Origin: Corallium rubrum
Lineage: Eukaryota > Cnidaria > Anthozoa > Scleralcyonacea > Coralliidae
Direction: 5' to 3'
NCBI GenBank assembly: GCA_964035015.1
Contig: OZ035998.1
Location: 20,051,327 to 20,115,326 of the forward strand
Length of the DNA: 64,000 nt
A model generated the notes under the pieces. The model saw only the letters and a list, made by a program, of their open reading frames with translations. It was not told where the DNA came from and made no database searches. How positions within the stretch are numbered: the first letter of the stretch is position 1; each line of letters begins with the position of its first letter. Shown in pieces: positions 51,776 to 64,000 of the stretch. The position numbers and the translations under genes were made by a program.

Positions 51776-52114
51776 TTAGAATATTGTTCTTATTCCTATG
51801 TAGAGATCCTGGTTATTTTCTATTTTTTCTCTCTTTGTGATAAATTTTATTAAGCATCTTATTTTATACAATATATCTGAAGGTATGTCTAATATTATTT
51901 GATGCATATCATTAAGTCGTTGCGTTAATTCAAAACTTGAAATAAATATTAATTGTTTTCCTTCGTTATTTTGAAATTCTTTAAGACAGTCTTGTAAGAT
52001 AAAAGGAGAAAATAATATTCCAGCATCATTATCGACAATTTCGTACCCAATGTGAGTATGCCCGTTTTCTTTATTTTTTAAATAAACTTCGATGTGAATT
52101 TGATCATAATCCAT
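51776..52114 (-). CDS. unknown protein of element 2 (112 aa)
   Basis: Mixed alpha/beta composition, no TM, few Cys (FILQDCLKEF; LYKIRCLIKF). Lies upstream of the SET gene on the same strand with a T-rich 24-bp gap. It and 52208 diverge across 93 bp. No family recognised. Confidence 0.5.
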   Translation of the reverse strand: MDYDQIHIEVYLKNKENGHTHIGYEIVDNDAGILFSPFILQDCLKEFQNNEGKQLIFISSFELTQRLNDMHQIILDIPSDILYKIRCLIKFITKREKIENNQDLYIGIRTIF

Positions 52115-52207
52115 TGGAGGTCGGGTTAAGACTAAACTAAAAAACTAAAAACTAAACCCGTTGATGTTTTTATTTATTTTAGTTTTTTTTAGTTTTTTTT
52201 TAAAAAA
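52115..52207. promoter_or_regulatory. divergent spacer before polB unit
   Basis: 93 bp between the minus-strand 112-aa gene and the plus-strand polB unit. It has CTAAACTAAAAAACTAAAAAC repeats on one side and T-runs TTTTAGTTTTTTTTAG on the other. Likely promoter region, by position only. Confidence 0.35.
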
Positions 52208-52390
52208 ATGGGTGAAATGTGTTCTAAAGATAAACCCTTTTTTACATTTAATTGTATAAATATACGTGATTCAGAAAACGTCGTAATCGAACGCGTTGAT
52301 GGCGCTAGTGAAGTAAAAGAAGAAGAAGAAGAAGAAAAAGAGAAAAGAAAATTTCCTTTTTTTTTTAGAAGTAAAAGAAGAAATGGCTGA
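52208..52390 (+). CDS. small ORF before polB (60 aa)
   Basis: A short frame with an acidic/Lys tail (EVKEEEEEEKEKRKF). Its stop overlaps the polB start by 8 bp. It may be a leader ORF or small protein; weak support. Confidence 0.3.
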   Translation: MGEMCSKDKPFFTFNCINIRDSENVVIERVDGASEVKEEEEEEKEKRKFPFFFRSKRRNG

Positions 52391-55300
52391 AAAAAACCCC
52401 TATGTATTTACAAATGAAGATGTGAGTGAATTAAGGGAGTTACTAGAAAAACGTAAAAAAAAAGGAAAAGATGATGGAAAAAGAGTTGAAGAAGAAGATT
52501 TTAAAACTAATACTATCGACTCTAGCTATAATGAAAAATTTAAATTTTCTCAAAAAACACTACACGTTTCGATCGCGCGAAAATCGGGCATGAATTTTAT
52601 CGCGTTTATTCAATCGTTACGTATAGTGTTTACTTACTTACTGAATGTAGCTCGAGCGTCTACAAGTTCAGAGAATGATTATGTGCGTTTTATTTTTTCA
52701 CACGCACCAAAATCTTATTTTTCAACTGCTGTTCTTCAACTTAAAGATTTTAACGTCAACTTCTTACTAAATATTTTTGAAAAAATGATGCAAAGCAACC
52801 GTGCGTTGATCGCTGACGGGTGGGAATCAAACGTGGTAATTCAAACTTTTCCACACACATATAATAAAAATAAAAAAAAAACAAAACAACTGGGTAAAAA
52901 AAAAATATATCGGCAATTAGGTAGTGGGGGTGGCGATGATGATGAGGGTGGCGGGGGTAAAAATGTGGAAAAATACGGTCGCGATCAACGGATGGGTGTT
53001 TTTTCCATTGTATGTGACGGGTTAAACAAAATCATTAAAAATTGTTGCTTCGCAGTTAGTTTACTAGTGAGTTTGTCGTGGTTAAAAAAAGACACACGCT
53101 ATGTGCTAATGGAAAGATCCCCGCACACAGCTGTCGACACACTGTACACTATTGACGAGGTTCGTGAGATTTATGACAAATGCGGAATAGTTGAAGGATG
53201 TTGTGTGGGGTCAAAACATTACGATGGTGTTTATCAGAATTTTCTTAAACAACAGGGTGTTGATTTAGTAGTATATTCGGATCAATTTGATAACGACATA
53301 GTGTATGATTCGCGATGCGATAAAGAAGGTAATTTAATTAAGTTAACCAACGATATTGTTTGTTTGTGGTTAAATAATAAACATTACGATGTCGTTTTAA
53401 GCATGGTTAAGTTTTCAAAGTTACCGCCGAGCAAATTTTGCGTTAGATGTATGAATTATTACTTAAATCATGAGCGTAAAGATACGCATATATGTTATAA
53501 CCAGTTGACATGTCAACGTTGCTATGAACAAGCTAAATGTCGTCTCGTCGTCGACTGCAAAATTGAGTGTTCTAATTGTAATATTTTATTTTATAATAAT
53601 AAATGTTTTTTAGCTCATTTAACAAATCGTGTTTTTCCCCCTCAACAAGGTAACCACGGGAAATTAACACCGTGTAGTTACTTATTTTTTTGCCAAACTT
53701 GCAATAAGATTGTCCCCCGATTTCGTTTTTTTTCTGCGAAGAATGTAAAAAAGCACGAGTGTAACAAACAGTTTTGTTACCACTGTAACGACTATAGGGA
53801 TAAAACGCATTTTTGTTATATGAAAACCGTGAAAAAAAACAAAGAAGTTGAACAACCTACTTTATTTTTTTTTTATTTTGAAACGCGCGTTGACGAGAAT
53901 AAATTAATGGTACCGTATTATTGCGTCGTGCAAAAAGTGTGTCGTAAATGTGAAAATATCGAGTTTAAAAAAAGTAAAAATTACATTGCGAGTGATAATA
54001 TTCAACCTTGCTGTGGAAAACGTGAATTTGTTTTTCAAGGGGATAATACTGTAGAGGAATTATGCGAGTTTCTATTAGCGCAAGAAAATTCTGTTTGGTT
54101 AGCGCATAATGGCGGGCGTTTTGACACAATTTTTATTTTTCAATATCTCATTAATGAAAAAAAAATTTACCCTGACACTATAATGAATGGATGTAAAATA
54201 ATGATGTTGAAAATCCCTGATAAAAAAATAACTTTTTTCGATAGCTATTCATTTTTACACATGAAATTGTCCAAAATTCCACAAACAATGGGTCTTGAAG
54301 AATTAACGAAGGGATTTCACCCGTATAAATTTACAGATTTATCCTATGCAGGGCGTATTGTTGCGCGTGATTATTTCGACCTTGAAAATATGGAGGAGAA
54401 AACAAAAGTTGAATTTGAAGAATGGTATTTGAAAAAAAAATAAAAAAAATATGTATTTGAAGAAGAAATGTATTATTACTGTAGCTCGGATGTCGATATT
54501 TTACGAAAAGGATGTGTTAAATTTGCTATGTTTATGCGTGAAACTTCGGGTATCACCCCTTTTTACGACACAGAATGTATTACCATAGCGAGTTTGACGT
54601 TAAAAGTATTTCGCATGAATTTTTTAAGAGACAAATGTGTCGGTATCATACCTGCTAGCGGTTATAGAGGGCGCGCTAATCAAAGTGTTGTAGCGCTAAT
54701 GTGGTTAGATAAAATAAACGCAGAAGAAGCAAACGGTATGTTAGAGTATAAATGTTCGCGAAATGGTGAAAAGCAAATTTTGGGGCGTTATGTTGACGGT
54801 TTTTACGCCGACACCGTCTATCAATTTCACGGTTGCTATTTTCACGGGTGTCCGAAATGTTATTTTCCCTACGAAACGAATCGTTTAAATAATACAAAAT
54901 TTACGCATCTTTACGCGGCTACAAAAAAATTCACGCACAGCATGGAAAAAGCCGGCTATAAAGTAGTAGAAAAATGGGAGTGTGATTTTCGAGAAGAATG
55001 TAAACTCACGAGAAAAACCATAGTTGAGAAAAATATTTTTTACAGCGCTCATCTCCCGTTAGAAGTAAGAGATGCGCTTTACGGTGGTCGAACATCACCT
55101 GTTTGCTTATTTAAAAACACAAATATGAATGAAAAAATTAATTACGATGATTTCACATCTTTATACCCTTACGTTCAAAAAGCTAACAAATTCCCTGTCG
55201 GACACCCAACGATATATATTAAAGAAGAATGTGAGCGCATGAAAATATCTGAAGTATTCGGGTTAGTAAAATGCCGTATTCTACCGCCGCAAAACTTGTA

Positions 55301-56411
55301 TTTTCCCGTTTTACCCGTACGTCTTAACGAGAGATTAATATTTCCTTTGTGTCACGCGTGCGCTAGCACGATTCAATTAACACCGTGCGAGCATAACGAA
55401 GATGATCGCTGTATTTCGGGTACATGGTCTAGCGTAGAAGTAAATAAAGCTATTGAGAAGGGCTACAGGATTATTGAGACTTACGAAATTTACCATTACC
55501 CGCGTCAAGAAAGAATTTTTCAAGAGTTTGTAAATTGTTTTTTAAAAATAAAACAGGAGACGAGCGGTTTTCCAGACAATTGTTACGACGACGACAGAAA
55601 TTTAACCGATTCCGAAGTTGATAAATATATCGCTGATTATTATAGAAACGAGGGTATTTTATTAGAAAAAGACAAGATAGAATATAACCCCGGCTTACGA
55701 GCTACAGCGAAAAATATATTAAATTCACTTTGGGGTAAATTTGCGCAAAACGATAATAATACAAAAGTCGATTTTTTATCCGATTACCACGAATTACTAA
55801 GGTTAGCGAACGATCCGAATGTAGATTTAACCTCGACTGATTTTGTTAACGAAAATACCTTACGTGTCACTTATCAAAAAACCGATGTCGTTACTACACC
55901 GTTAAAAACGGGGAACGTTGTTATCGCGAGTTTTGTCACAGCCTATGCGCGCTTGAAATTGTACGAGTTGATCGATAGCTTAGGCGTGCGCGTTTTGTAT
56001 TTCGACACCGACTCCGTAATTTACACGAGTAAAACTAGCGACGTAGCGGTTAAGAGGGGAAATTATCTGGGCGATTTAACAAACGAGTTAAAAAAAAATG
56101 AATGGATCACTCAATTTTGCGCGACAGGTCCGAAATCGTATTCGTACCGAACAAATTTAGATAACGAAATTGTGCACATAAAAGGTTTTAGTTTAACCAA
56201 TGAAAAAATAAAAAAACAGTTAAATTTTGAATCATTAAAAAATTGTGTCGAAGATAAATCGCAGCTGATTAAAATTAAATATACAGATAAAATAACACGC
56301 GATAAAATCAACCATATTTTTACCGCAGACGAAGAGAAAATATTCACTTTCACTTTTAACAAACGTGTAGCTAAAAATAATTTTTACACCGTTCCTTATG
56401 GTTTTTTGTAG
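52383..56411 (+). pseudogene. polB: protein-primed DNA polymerase B, one in-frame stop
   Basis: One frame runs 52383-56411 with a single TAA at 54441-54443 in an A-rich stretch. The first part (686 codons) has Cys/His clusters (~residues 350-410 and 457-480) and the exonuclease region; the Exo I D-x-E site reads FYFETR, with Tyr at 498 where Asp is usual. Exo II-like HNGGRFD is kept. The second part has motif A DFTSLYP, motif B NSLWGKF and motif C YFDTDSVIY. Disrupted unless readthrough or sequence error applies. Confidence 0.85.
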
Positions 56412-56456
56412 AGAGTTAAATTAAACGACGCTGTAATACCATTTCAACACCCGTTT

Positions 56457-57095
56457 ATGTTAACATTATGCGGACCGTCGCAGTGTGGTAAAACATTTTG
56501 GCTTTACAAATTATTACAATCCATCGAGGTCATGATAACACCTTTAATCGATAAAGTTTTGTTTCTATACACGTCTTATCAACCCCTGTACAGTGAGATC
56601 GAGCGCGTGGGAAAAGAAAAAAATCTGAAAATTGAATTTATTGAGTGTACTAAAGGGATACCAAAAGCAACTGATTTGCAAACTAGTTTAAACGATAATA
56701 CTTTAGTAGTTTTAGACGATCTTATGACTGTTGCTGCTTCTTCGAAAAAAAATTTAATTAATTTGAATAACTTTGCGTGTCGTGACGCCCACCATAAAAA
56801 TATTAGTGTTATTTTTGTGTGTCAAAATTTAATGTACGGCGATGGTAAATTACGCAACTCACGTGTCAATAGTCAATATCATTTAATGTTTAAAAATTTA
56901 GCCGATGTTAGAAATATGTATACTATTGCCGATAATAAACAAATTAATCGTGAAGTATTCACAGCTATTTTAGATGATGTAAATAAAGACCCCTATGGTT
57001 ATTTATTATTTGATAACGTGGCAAATAGTTATGAAAATACTCGCGTACGCACTAATATATTTCCCGGAGAAAATACATTAATTTATAACGTGTAA
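56457..57095 (+). CDS. A32/FtsK-type packaging ATPase of element 2
   Basis: 212 aa. Walker A is CGPSQCGKT (residues 5-13). Walker B is LVVLDDLM (~81-88), followed by an ISVIFVCQNL strand of sensor type (~118-127). It follows polB by 45 bp. Comparable to the Polinton-1 enzyme but diverged. Role: DNA packaging into capsids. Frame intact. Confidence 0.88.
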   Translation: MLTLCGPSQCGKTFWLYKLLQSIEVMITPLIDKVLFLYTSYQPLYSEIERVGKEKNLKIEFIECTKGIPKATDLQTSLNDNTLVVLDDLMTVAASSKKNLINLNNFACRDAHHKNISVIFVCQNLMYGDGKLRNSRVNSQYHLMFKNLADVRNMYTIADNKQINREVFTAILDDVNKDPYGYLLFDNVANSYENTRVRTNIFPGENTLIYNV

Positions 57096-57200
57096 TTTTT
57101 CTTTATCTTAATAAAAAAATTAATAAAAAAAAAAATATATTGTTTTGTTATTTAATTTTCACGTTCATTCTAAAACAAGATGCGACAGCGAAAACAACGT

Positions 57201-57400
57201 NNNNNNNNNNNNNNNNNNNNNNNNNNNNNNNNNNNNNNNNNNNNNNNNNNNNNNNNNNNNNNNNNNNNNNNNNNNNNNNNNNNNNNNNNNNNNNNNNNNN
57301 NNNNNNNNNNNNNNNNNNNNNNNNNNNNNNNNNNNNNNNNNNNNNNNNNNNNNNNNNNNNNNNNNNNNNNNNNNNNNNNNNNNNNNNNNNNNNNNNNNNN
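57201..57400. other. assembly gap (200 N)
   Basis: 200 consecutive N, a standard placeholder. True size and content are unknown, so the right end of element 2 and its possible remaining genes are hidden. Confidence 1.
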
Positions 57401-58645
57401 TGCATTTGTCGACCACTTCTTTTACTCTTTTATCCACATTTGGGTGCCAGATTTTTCCCCGTAGCAGACTCTTGGTTTTCTCGATTCCCTGATGACCAAC
57501 ATGAGCTAGTTGTGTTGCTTTCTCTTGTAACTTTGCTGGAATCACCAGTCTTGTGCTCTTCAACAGTATGTCTTCGTCTGTATTAAAGGTTAACTCATCT
57601 GCACAAAGTCTAAATGGTTTCAGATCAGTGTCGTTTTCACCCCATTTTCCCTCTTTCAAACTTATCTTTACCTTAGTTAATACTGGATCAGTACGTGTCG
57701 CTTCGTTAATCTCCTCGATTGTCATTGATTTGGGAACTGAATGATTAGTGATGTATTTCACATAGTCTTCGGCTGTTCTGGTTGCTGGTTGTTCTTTTTC
57801 AATTTGGGTCACAATTGGGTGTCTGCTCATATAATCAGCTTCATTCGATGATCTTTTGCGGTAAATTACTCTGAAATTGAATGGTTGTAGTCGCATCATC
57901 CATCTCTCAATTCGAGCTGGTGGTTTGGATCTTGGGTTGTTGAATATCGATTAAAGTGCTTTATGGTCGGTTATCAGGTCAAACTCTGATCCAGTTAAGA
58001 ACATTCGAAAGTGTTCGATACCCCATACTAAACTGAGTCCTTCAATATCTGTTTGAGAGTATCGTTTCTCCACTGGGCTGAGTGCTCTGCTTGCATACGA
58101 AAGTATATTGTAATGTTGACTGTGTTGGGTTTTTTTGAGCTAGGATTGCACTAATTCCATGTAGGGATCCATCCACTATCACTAGACTTCGTTTATTTGT
58201 GTCGACGAAATATGCCATTACTGGTGCGCTCTCTTTCTTAAGCTTGATGAAGTACGGTTTGTTACAATTTGCATCTTGATTTCAAAATCCGTCTAAGACA
58301 CGTGTAAAATTCATCTATTGATTCTTTCTTCTGTTGTGTCGCTTGTCGAAAAACGTATGTTTGATATATGATGCTTTTCTCAGGTTTAAAGTACGTAGTT
58401 AACGCCTTCACTGGTGACTTAAAATCTTTTTCTTCTTCCTCTTCTGGTAAGGTTTTGAAAATTTCATACACTTCAGGACCAGCTTGGTACAGAAGTAGAG
58501 CTCGTTATCGCGCGTCATCTTTGATGTCTGCGGCAAGTAAATATGTGTTAAATCTTTCAAGCCATCGGGTCCATCTTGCGCTTGTATTTGTTGGATCACT
58601 GCGTGGTTCAAAAGCAGGCATCGGTTGAATATTGTTTACAGCCAT
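57401..58645 (-). pseudogene. internally deleted Ty3/gypsy retrotransposon fragment
   Basis: On the minus strand the gag start lies at 58645. It continues in two frames through a typical gag core (WLERFNTYLLAA; ESIDEFYTCLRRI, to 58262), jumps into the RT/RNase H junction (SLVIVDG...GAILAQ-like) and RNase H (FDLITDHKAL). It ends in an integrase zinc domain (LAHVGHQGIEKTKSLLR, with HPN...C) at the N gap. Protease and most RT are missing. Stops break the RNase H part. Confidence 0.8.
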
Positions 58646-58810
58646 TCTTTTTATTTGGGTCTTATCCGTGTTCGACCCTCGTTTTCATCGCATCCTCGTC
58701 GCAATTGTAGAATAGACTGATACTTTATTATGTTAATTAACTCATGTACATAATTAGCTAATCATCGGATATGACGTATTATACAAATATGCTACACGTC
58801 GATATCTATT
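58646..58810 (-). repeat. possible 5' LTR/leader of the gypsy fragment
   Basis: Directly upstream of gag on the minus strand, ATTGCGACGAGGATGCGATG could include a primer-binding site. Preceding sequence may be LTR. LTR ends were not verified because no second copy is visible. Confidence 0.25.
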
Positions 58811-59154
58811 TTTGTAGAGGGAGTTGGAGAAATTTTCTTTCTCTGTAAAAGACGATAAAAGATTTGGCGGGGTTTTGCCTTTTCCTGTCGTTTCCCTCGC
58901 CCACATTTTTAATCCTCTTATCACCTTGGACGTAAACCAGACTCAGCTCTACGTCAATGTGTCTTGGCAAGGTTTTAATTTTCCCTGATAAAAACAAATA
59001 ACTTAATACACCACACGTGCGGGAAACCAGACAGGAACACTTCTTTACAACATGCCGGCGAAGCGGTTTAATATGCGATTTTTTGTGCAACTTGCAACAT
59101 TCAGTGATTTGTTGCAAGTTGCAAGAAAAATCGCATCGTGTAACAGCACCTTTA
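58811..59154. other. intergenic, no gene seen
   Basis: Short ORFs on both strands without domain features. A TTGCAAC/GTTGCAA mirrored pair lies at 59090-59130. Nothing recognised. Confidence 0.35.
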
Positions 59155-59850
59155 GGGGCTGTTTATATGGAAGGAGGGACGGGACGTTTTTCATCCCGGG
59201 TTTACATGAGAATGTTTCTACCGGGACGATTTCACCCTGGGACGTTCAACAAGCATCTCTAGTTCGTGTTGGACAGGTTCGGTATTTAGCTTTTTTTAAG
59301 AAAACTAAGCTATTTGGTCGGATAAACTGTATGTATGTTGTAGCCAGATGAATTGTCTTTTTTCCAAAATATTTGAAGCTACTACAGTGGTTTATTTCTC
59401 GAGAAAACATTCGGAGAAGACAGATTATAATACATACGAAAAAAAATTCAAAATAGCGGCCCCTATTATGATTTGGACATGTTTGATATTTCGCGTTTTT
59501 GGGGAAACTAAGCTATTTGGCGAATAAACTGTACGTATGCCGTAGCAAGGTGAATTATCTTTCTGCCAATATATTTTATAACTTCTATAGTGGATTATTT
59601 CTTGAGAAAACGTTCGGAGTAGACGGACTAGGCAAACTTTGTCAGAATTTTCAGTCGGAATTTTTGCCACGGCATAGCGGGACGGAGTGTTTACATGAGA
59701 AAAATTGTCTTGCATTTGCCGGGATCCGGGCTGAGCGAACCGGGATCCCGCTTTGCCAGGACGGGACGAAAAACGTCCCGGGAAAATTCCTTCCATATAA
59801 ACGGAACGGGACAAATAAGAGATATATACATGCATGGCGGGATCCCAGCA
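59155..59850. repeat. inverted-repeat element sharing its core with 32155-33489
   Basis: Outer parts with GGGACGGGACGTTTTTCATC (left, ~59178) and GACGAAAAACGTCCCGGGAA (right, ~59763) mirror each other. The inner segment 59270-59640 matches, inverted, the core at about 32960-33340 (for example ACCAAATAGCTTAGTTT versus its complement). A MITE-like family; no TSD resolved. Confidence 0.55.
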
Positions 59851-60127
59851 AACGTCTCGTCCCGCCTCCCATGCAGAGCAACTCGTACGTTGTTTTGTCT
59901 ATAATGTTTACACTGGCGCCAGAGTCGATGAGCATTCTAATTTCGGTCGTTCCAAAAATTTAAAATTTATGAAAATATTACAGCAGGGTACTTAGTTAAG
60001 AGCAGCGTGGGACTATAGTTGCGAAAATACAACATTAACGCCTTGCCTATCTTGCTAGCAATCGAATCTGTGACCCTACAACATGCAGTTTAATGGACTG
60101 AAATACTAAATATTACTTGAAATAAAT

Positions 60128-60484
60128 ATGGATAAATGGTTTCTTTGGACGAAACTGTACTGTGTGGGTCTTTTTTGTTTAATTTTTGGTGTGCTATGTG
60201 TTTTGCTTTATTGTCTTATACAACATACAATCTATTTGTTGTTGCAGAATAAAAAGAAGATGAATAGATGCATTGAAGTGGATGTTCCTGTTCCAAATGA
60301 ATTTATAGGTTTAGTGATAGGAAGAAATGGGAGAAATATACGCCAATTAGCAACAGAATCTGAAACAAAAATTCAATTTACAGATGTAAATGTATATGAA
60401 GGTACAGAGGAATGCAGGATTTTTAAGATCCGTGGTTTTCCACCTAACTGTGAAAAAGCAAGATCTTTGATAAGAAAATGTATA
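60128..60484 (+). CDS. TM + KH-domain exon, TDRKH/Papi-like (host gene)
   Basis: 119 codons, then a strong donor site GTAAGT at 60485-60490 in phase 0. Residues ~9-31 form a TM segment. Residues ~47-119 form a KH domain with the GxxG loop GRNG (65-68) after IGLVI, and the usual alpha/beta order. The combination of N-terminal membrane anchor and KH fits Tudor-KH proteins (TDRKH/Papi), mitochondrial-surface piRNA factors. Tudor exons would lie downstream, beyond the window or after long introns. A possible acceptor at 60247 allows other starts. Confidence 0.55.
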
Positions 60485-60589
60485 GTAAGTTTAGAAAACT
60501 ATTATGGCATATTATATAGCTTAATGGGATAATGCATGAGTTTGTTTGCGAGGTTCTAAGTATAGGTTATAGTTACCAAGACATGGACA

Positions 60590-62560
<1,971 letters not shown>

Positions 62561-62569
62561 TATATATAT

Positions 62570-62690
62570 ATATAACAATTATACCATGAGCTCGAGTCGT
62601 ATATGAGCTCATAGCCAACGAGGCGCTTCGCCGAGTTGGCTATGAGTTCATATACGACGAGAGCGAATGGTATAATTGTTTTATAATATA
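62570..62690. repeat. short palindrome of the same termini
   Basis: ACCATGAGCTCGAGTCGTAT and its inverted partner flank AGCCAACGAGGCGCTTCGCC. It repeats the edge sequence seen at 60605 and 62460-62550, so edges of the foldback family are nested or tandem here. Confidence 0.6.
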
Positions 62691-62699
62691 GCAAAATAT

Positions 62700-63483
62700 G
62701 TTATGATAATTAATGCAAAATTGTTGATTTATTGTAATAAATTATATTAATTGAATATCCGTCACATATGAGCTTCCGTCATGCGTATTGTAGTTTATGT
62801 TTTAAAGTTTCTTGCTGAGTTGAAAACAGCTTCAGAATTTTCTCTCAGAGCCAAAAAATACGTTGAAAAGATTGAATGAAGAATAAAAACAGCTTTGAAA
62901 AGTCAAAAGGTGGGTGGTTTATTTCTTAATCTGTCGTGGTTGTGAATCTTTGGCTTTTTAAATGGACAAAGAAGCTAAAAATATAATTATAAATAGCGAA
63001 AGTTACGCGTTGTTTTTCAATATTTCTAATCTGAAAGAATAATACAGTTTTTATCCATCTGAATGATTTATTACTTCAAAAACCCACTTTGCTGAGTAAT
63101 AATAATGGTTGTACTCATAAATATGTGTTGTTAGTTCAATTCTTGTGGATTTTAATTTGTCTGACAAAACATTATTGTCAACCTGACAATTCAAAACGGG
63201 TTTTTAAACTCTTAAGACGATTTTTAAAGTGGATTTACCATCTTAACTTTGTAAATTGTGCTTTTGGGTTGTGTATTTTGTGTTAAATGTTAGTTTCCCC
63301 TTCTTAGCTCACGTTTTTCTGAGCTATACGTTGAAAAAACCAGCCAGTTTCATCTGCAATAGTTTAAGAAAACTACACCGCCATTTTGTTTTTCACTACT
63401 CGCTGTATATGAGCTGATATACAGTTAGTAATGCAGCCAATCAGATTGCAAAATAGCTCATATATCATTAGTAACTATATTAG

Positions 63484-63555
<72 letters not shown>
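62700..63555. repeat. related half copy of the (TA)n foldback family
   Basis: Sequence order follows the left half of 60590-61440 (GAAAGTCAAAAGGTGGGT near 62895, GCTGATATACAGTTAGTAATGC near 63410) and reaches a (TA)n run at 63486-63554. The matching right half is absent in the window. Confidence 0.5.
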
Positions 63556-63559
<4 letters not shown>

Positions 63560-63734
63560 AATTAGTATTCTTTTAAAACAACCTATTGTAGTAGTTTGAA
63601 AGCCCTAAAAGCGCTGCGTTATAAATTAATCAGCACATAAGTTAAACAAGAGGAGAAAAAGCTTTTAAATACTTTCACCATGTATACACTTCAAGTTATC
63701 TTAATTTCCCAGGTGTATAAGACTGTGTTTTTTA

Positions 63735-63865
63735 AGCCTGGTTTTCATTTGTCGCATTTCATCGCCGCTCATCGCCGATCATCGCCGATGCTCACATTTG
63801 CGACGATCGGGGATTGTCTGGGATGATCGCCGATCATCCTAGACAGTCGCCGTCGATAACCGATC
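63735..63865. repeat. short repeat rich in ATCGCCG
   Basis: Units such as ATCGCCGATC and GCTCATCGCCG recur direct and inverted around GATCGGGGATTGTCTGGGAT. Probably a MITE end with mirrored sub-repeats. Confidence 0.45.
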
Positions 63866-64000
63866 AATGCGGGAAAATAATATTTTTTTGTGAAAATAGG
63901 CGCCCCCTCAATCTCGTTCCCAGAGCCTTCTAGATTATTACTCTATACGAAGCTTTCACTCGTCGTAGCGCTGGTACTGTGTAAGGAGTTTCTGGGTGCG

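Larger units (their letters stand above)
44044..57200. mobile_element. Polinton-like / adintovirus-like element 2, incomplete
   Basis: A ~13-kb block of closely packed genes with PolB and A32/FtsK packaging ATPase, the core pair of Polinton-like viruses, plus Fic, SET and zinc-binding proteins. No TIR, TSD, integrase or capsid gene was found. The left limit is set at the first ORF of the block and is uncertain; the right limit is the assembly gap. It shares no obvious sequence with Polinton-1 beyond family-level motifs. Several frames are broken, so it may be a decaying endogenous copy or carry assembly errors. Confidence 0.75.

Noticed and set aside
57148..57899. ORFs running through the N gap
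   Set aside because: The N stretch has no sequence; only the real gypsy-derived residues outside it were used.

Overview
The window is eukaryotic nuclear DNA, AT-rich and dense with transposons. The likely host is a marine invertebrate. An anthozoan-like cnidarian is my guess, from the mix of Polintons, DIRS-like elements, many foldback MITEs and G-rich dispersed repeats; no sequence here settles the species. Host coding content is minimal: one good exon (TM + KH domain, TDRKH/Papi-like, 60128-60484) and one weak exon candidate (3365-3691, minus).

The centrepiece is a complete Polinton/Maverick (Polinton-1, 4827-24442, 19.6 kb). It has AGT...ACT ends, a perfect 6-bp target duplication (TATACA, 4821-4826 and 24443-24448) and ~1.22-kb terminal inverted repeats. 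All main ORFs are open. A leftward block, from 13167 down to 6066, carries the penton-type minor capsid protein, DDE integrase with chromodomain, a coiled-coil membrane protein, the probable major capsid protein, the packaging ATPase and two unknown proteins. A rightward block, 13237-22552, carries a protein with a phage-tail-fibre-like N-terminal motif, a SLATT-like 2-TM protein, four further membrane or coiled-coil proteins, a VLTF3-like zinc-ribbon factor, a tandem nuclease-fold protein with lost catalytic residues, a Bro-N/VRR-NUC-like/C2H2 fusion and a protein-primed DNA polymerase B. Genes are nearly contiguous and starts often sit on a TATAnTATG-like motif, so the element looks like an integrated virus genome. 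I see no adenain-type protease. The right TIR carries a later 678-bp palindromic MITE in a TTAA site.

From about 44.0 to 57.1 kb lies a second, unrelated and partly broken Polinton-like or adintovirus-like element (element 2). It has a PolB interrupted by one in-frame stop, an A32/FtsK-type packaging ATPase, a Fic-domain protein, a SET-domain protein, a possible DEDD nuclease, zinc-binding proteins and several unknowns. Several reading frames break at homopolymers. No major capsid protein or integrase is visible, and the right side runs into a 200-N assembly gap (57201-57400). Beyond it lies a deleted Ty3/gypsy fragment on the minus strand.

The rest (1-4.8 kb, 24.4-44 kb, 58.8-64 kb) is mostly non-coding: microsatellites, foldback MITEs (some with clear TSDs), a DIRS-like remnant with direct repeats and an internal MITE, a short insertion with 17-bp TSDs and hammerhead-like core sequence, paired hairpins with apparent compensatory changes, and ~2-kb palindromes centred on (TA)n.
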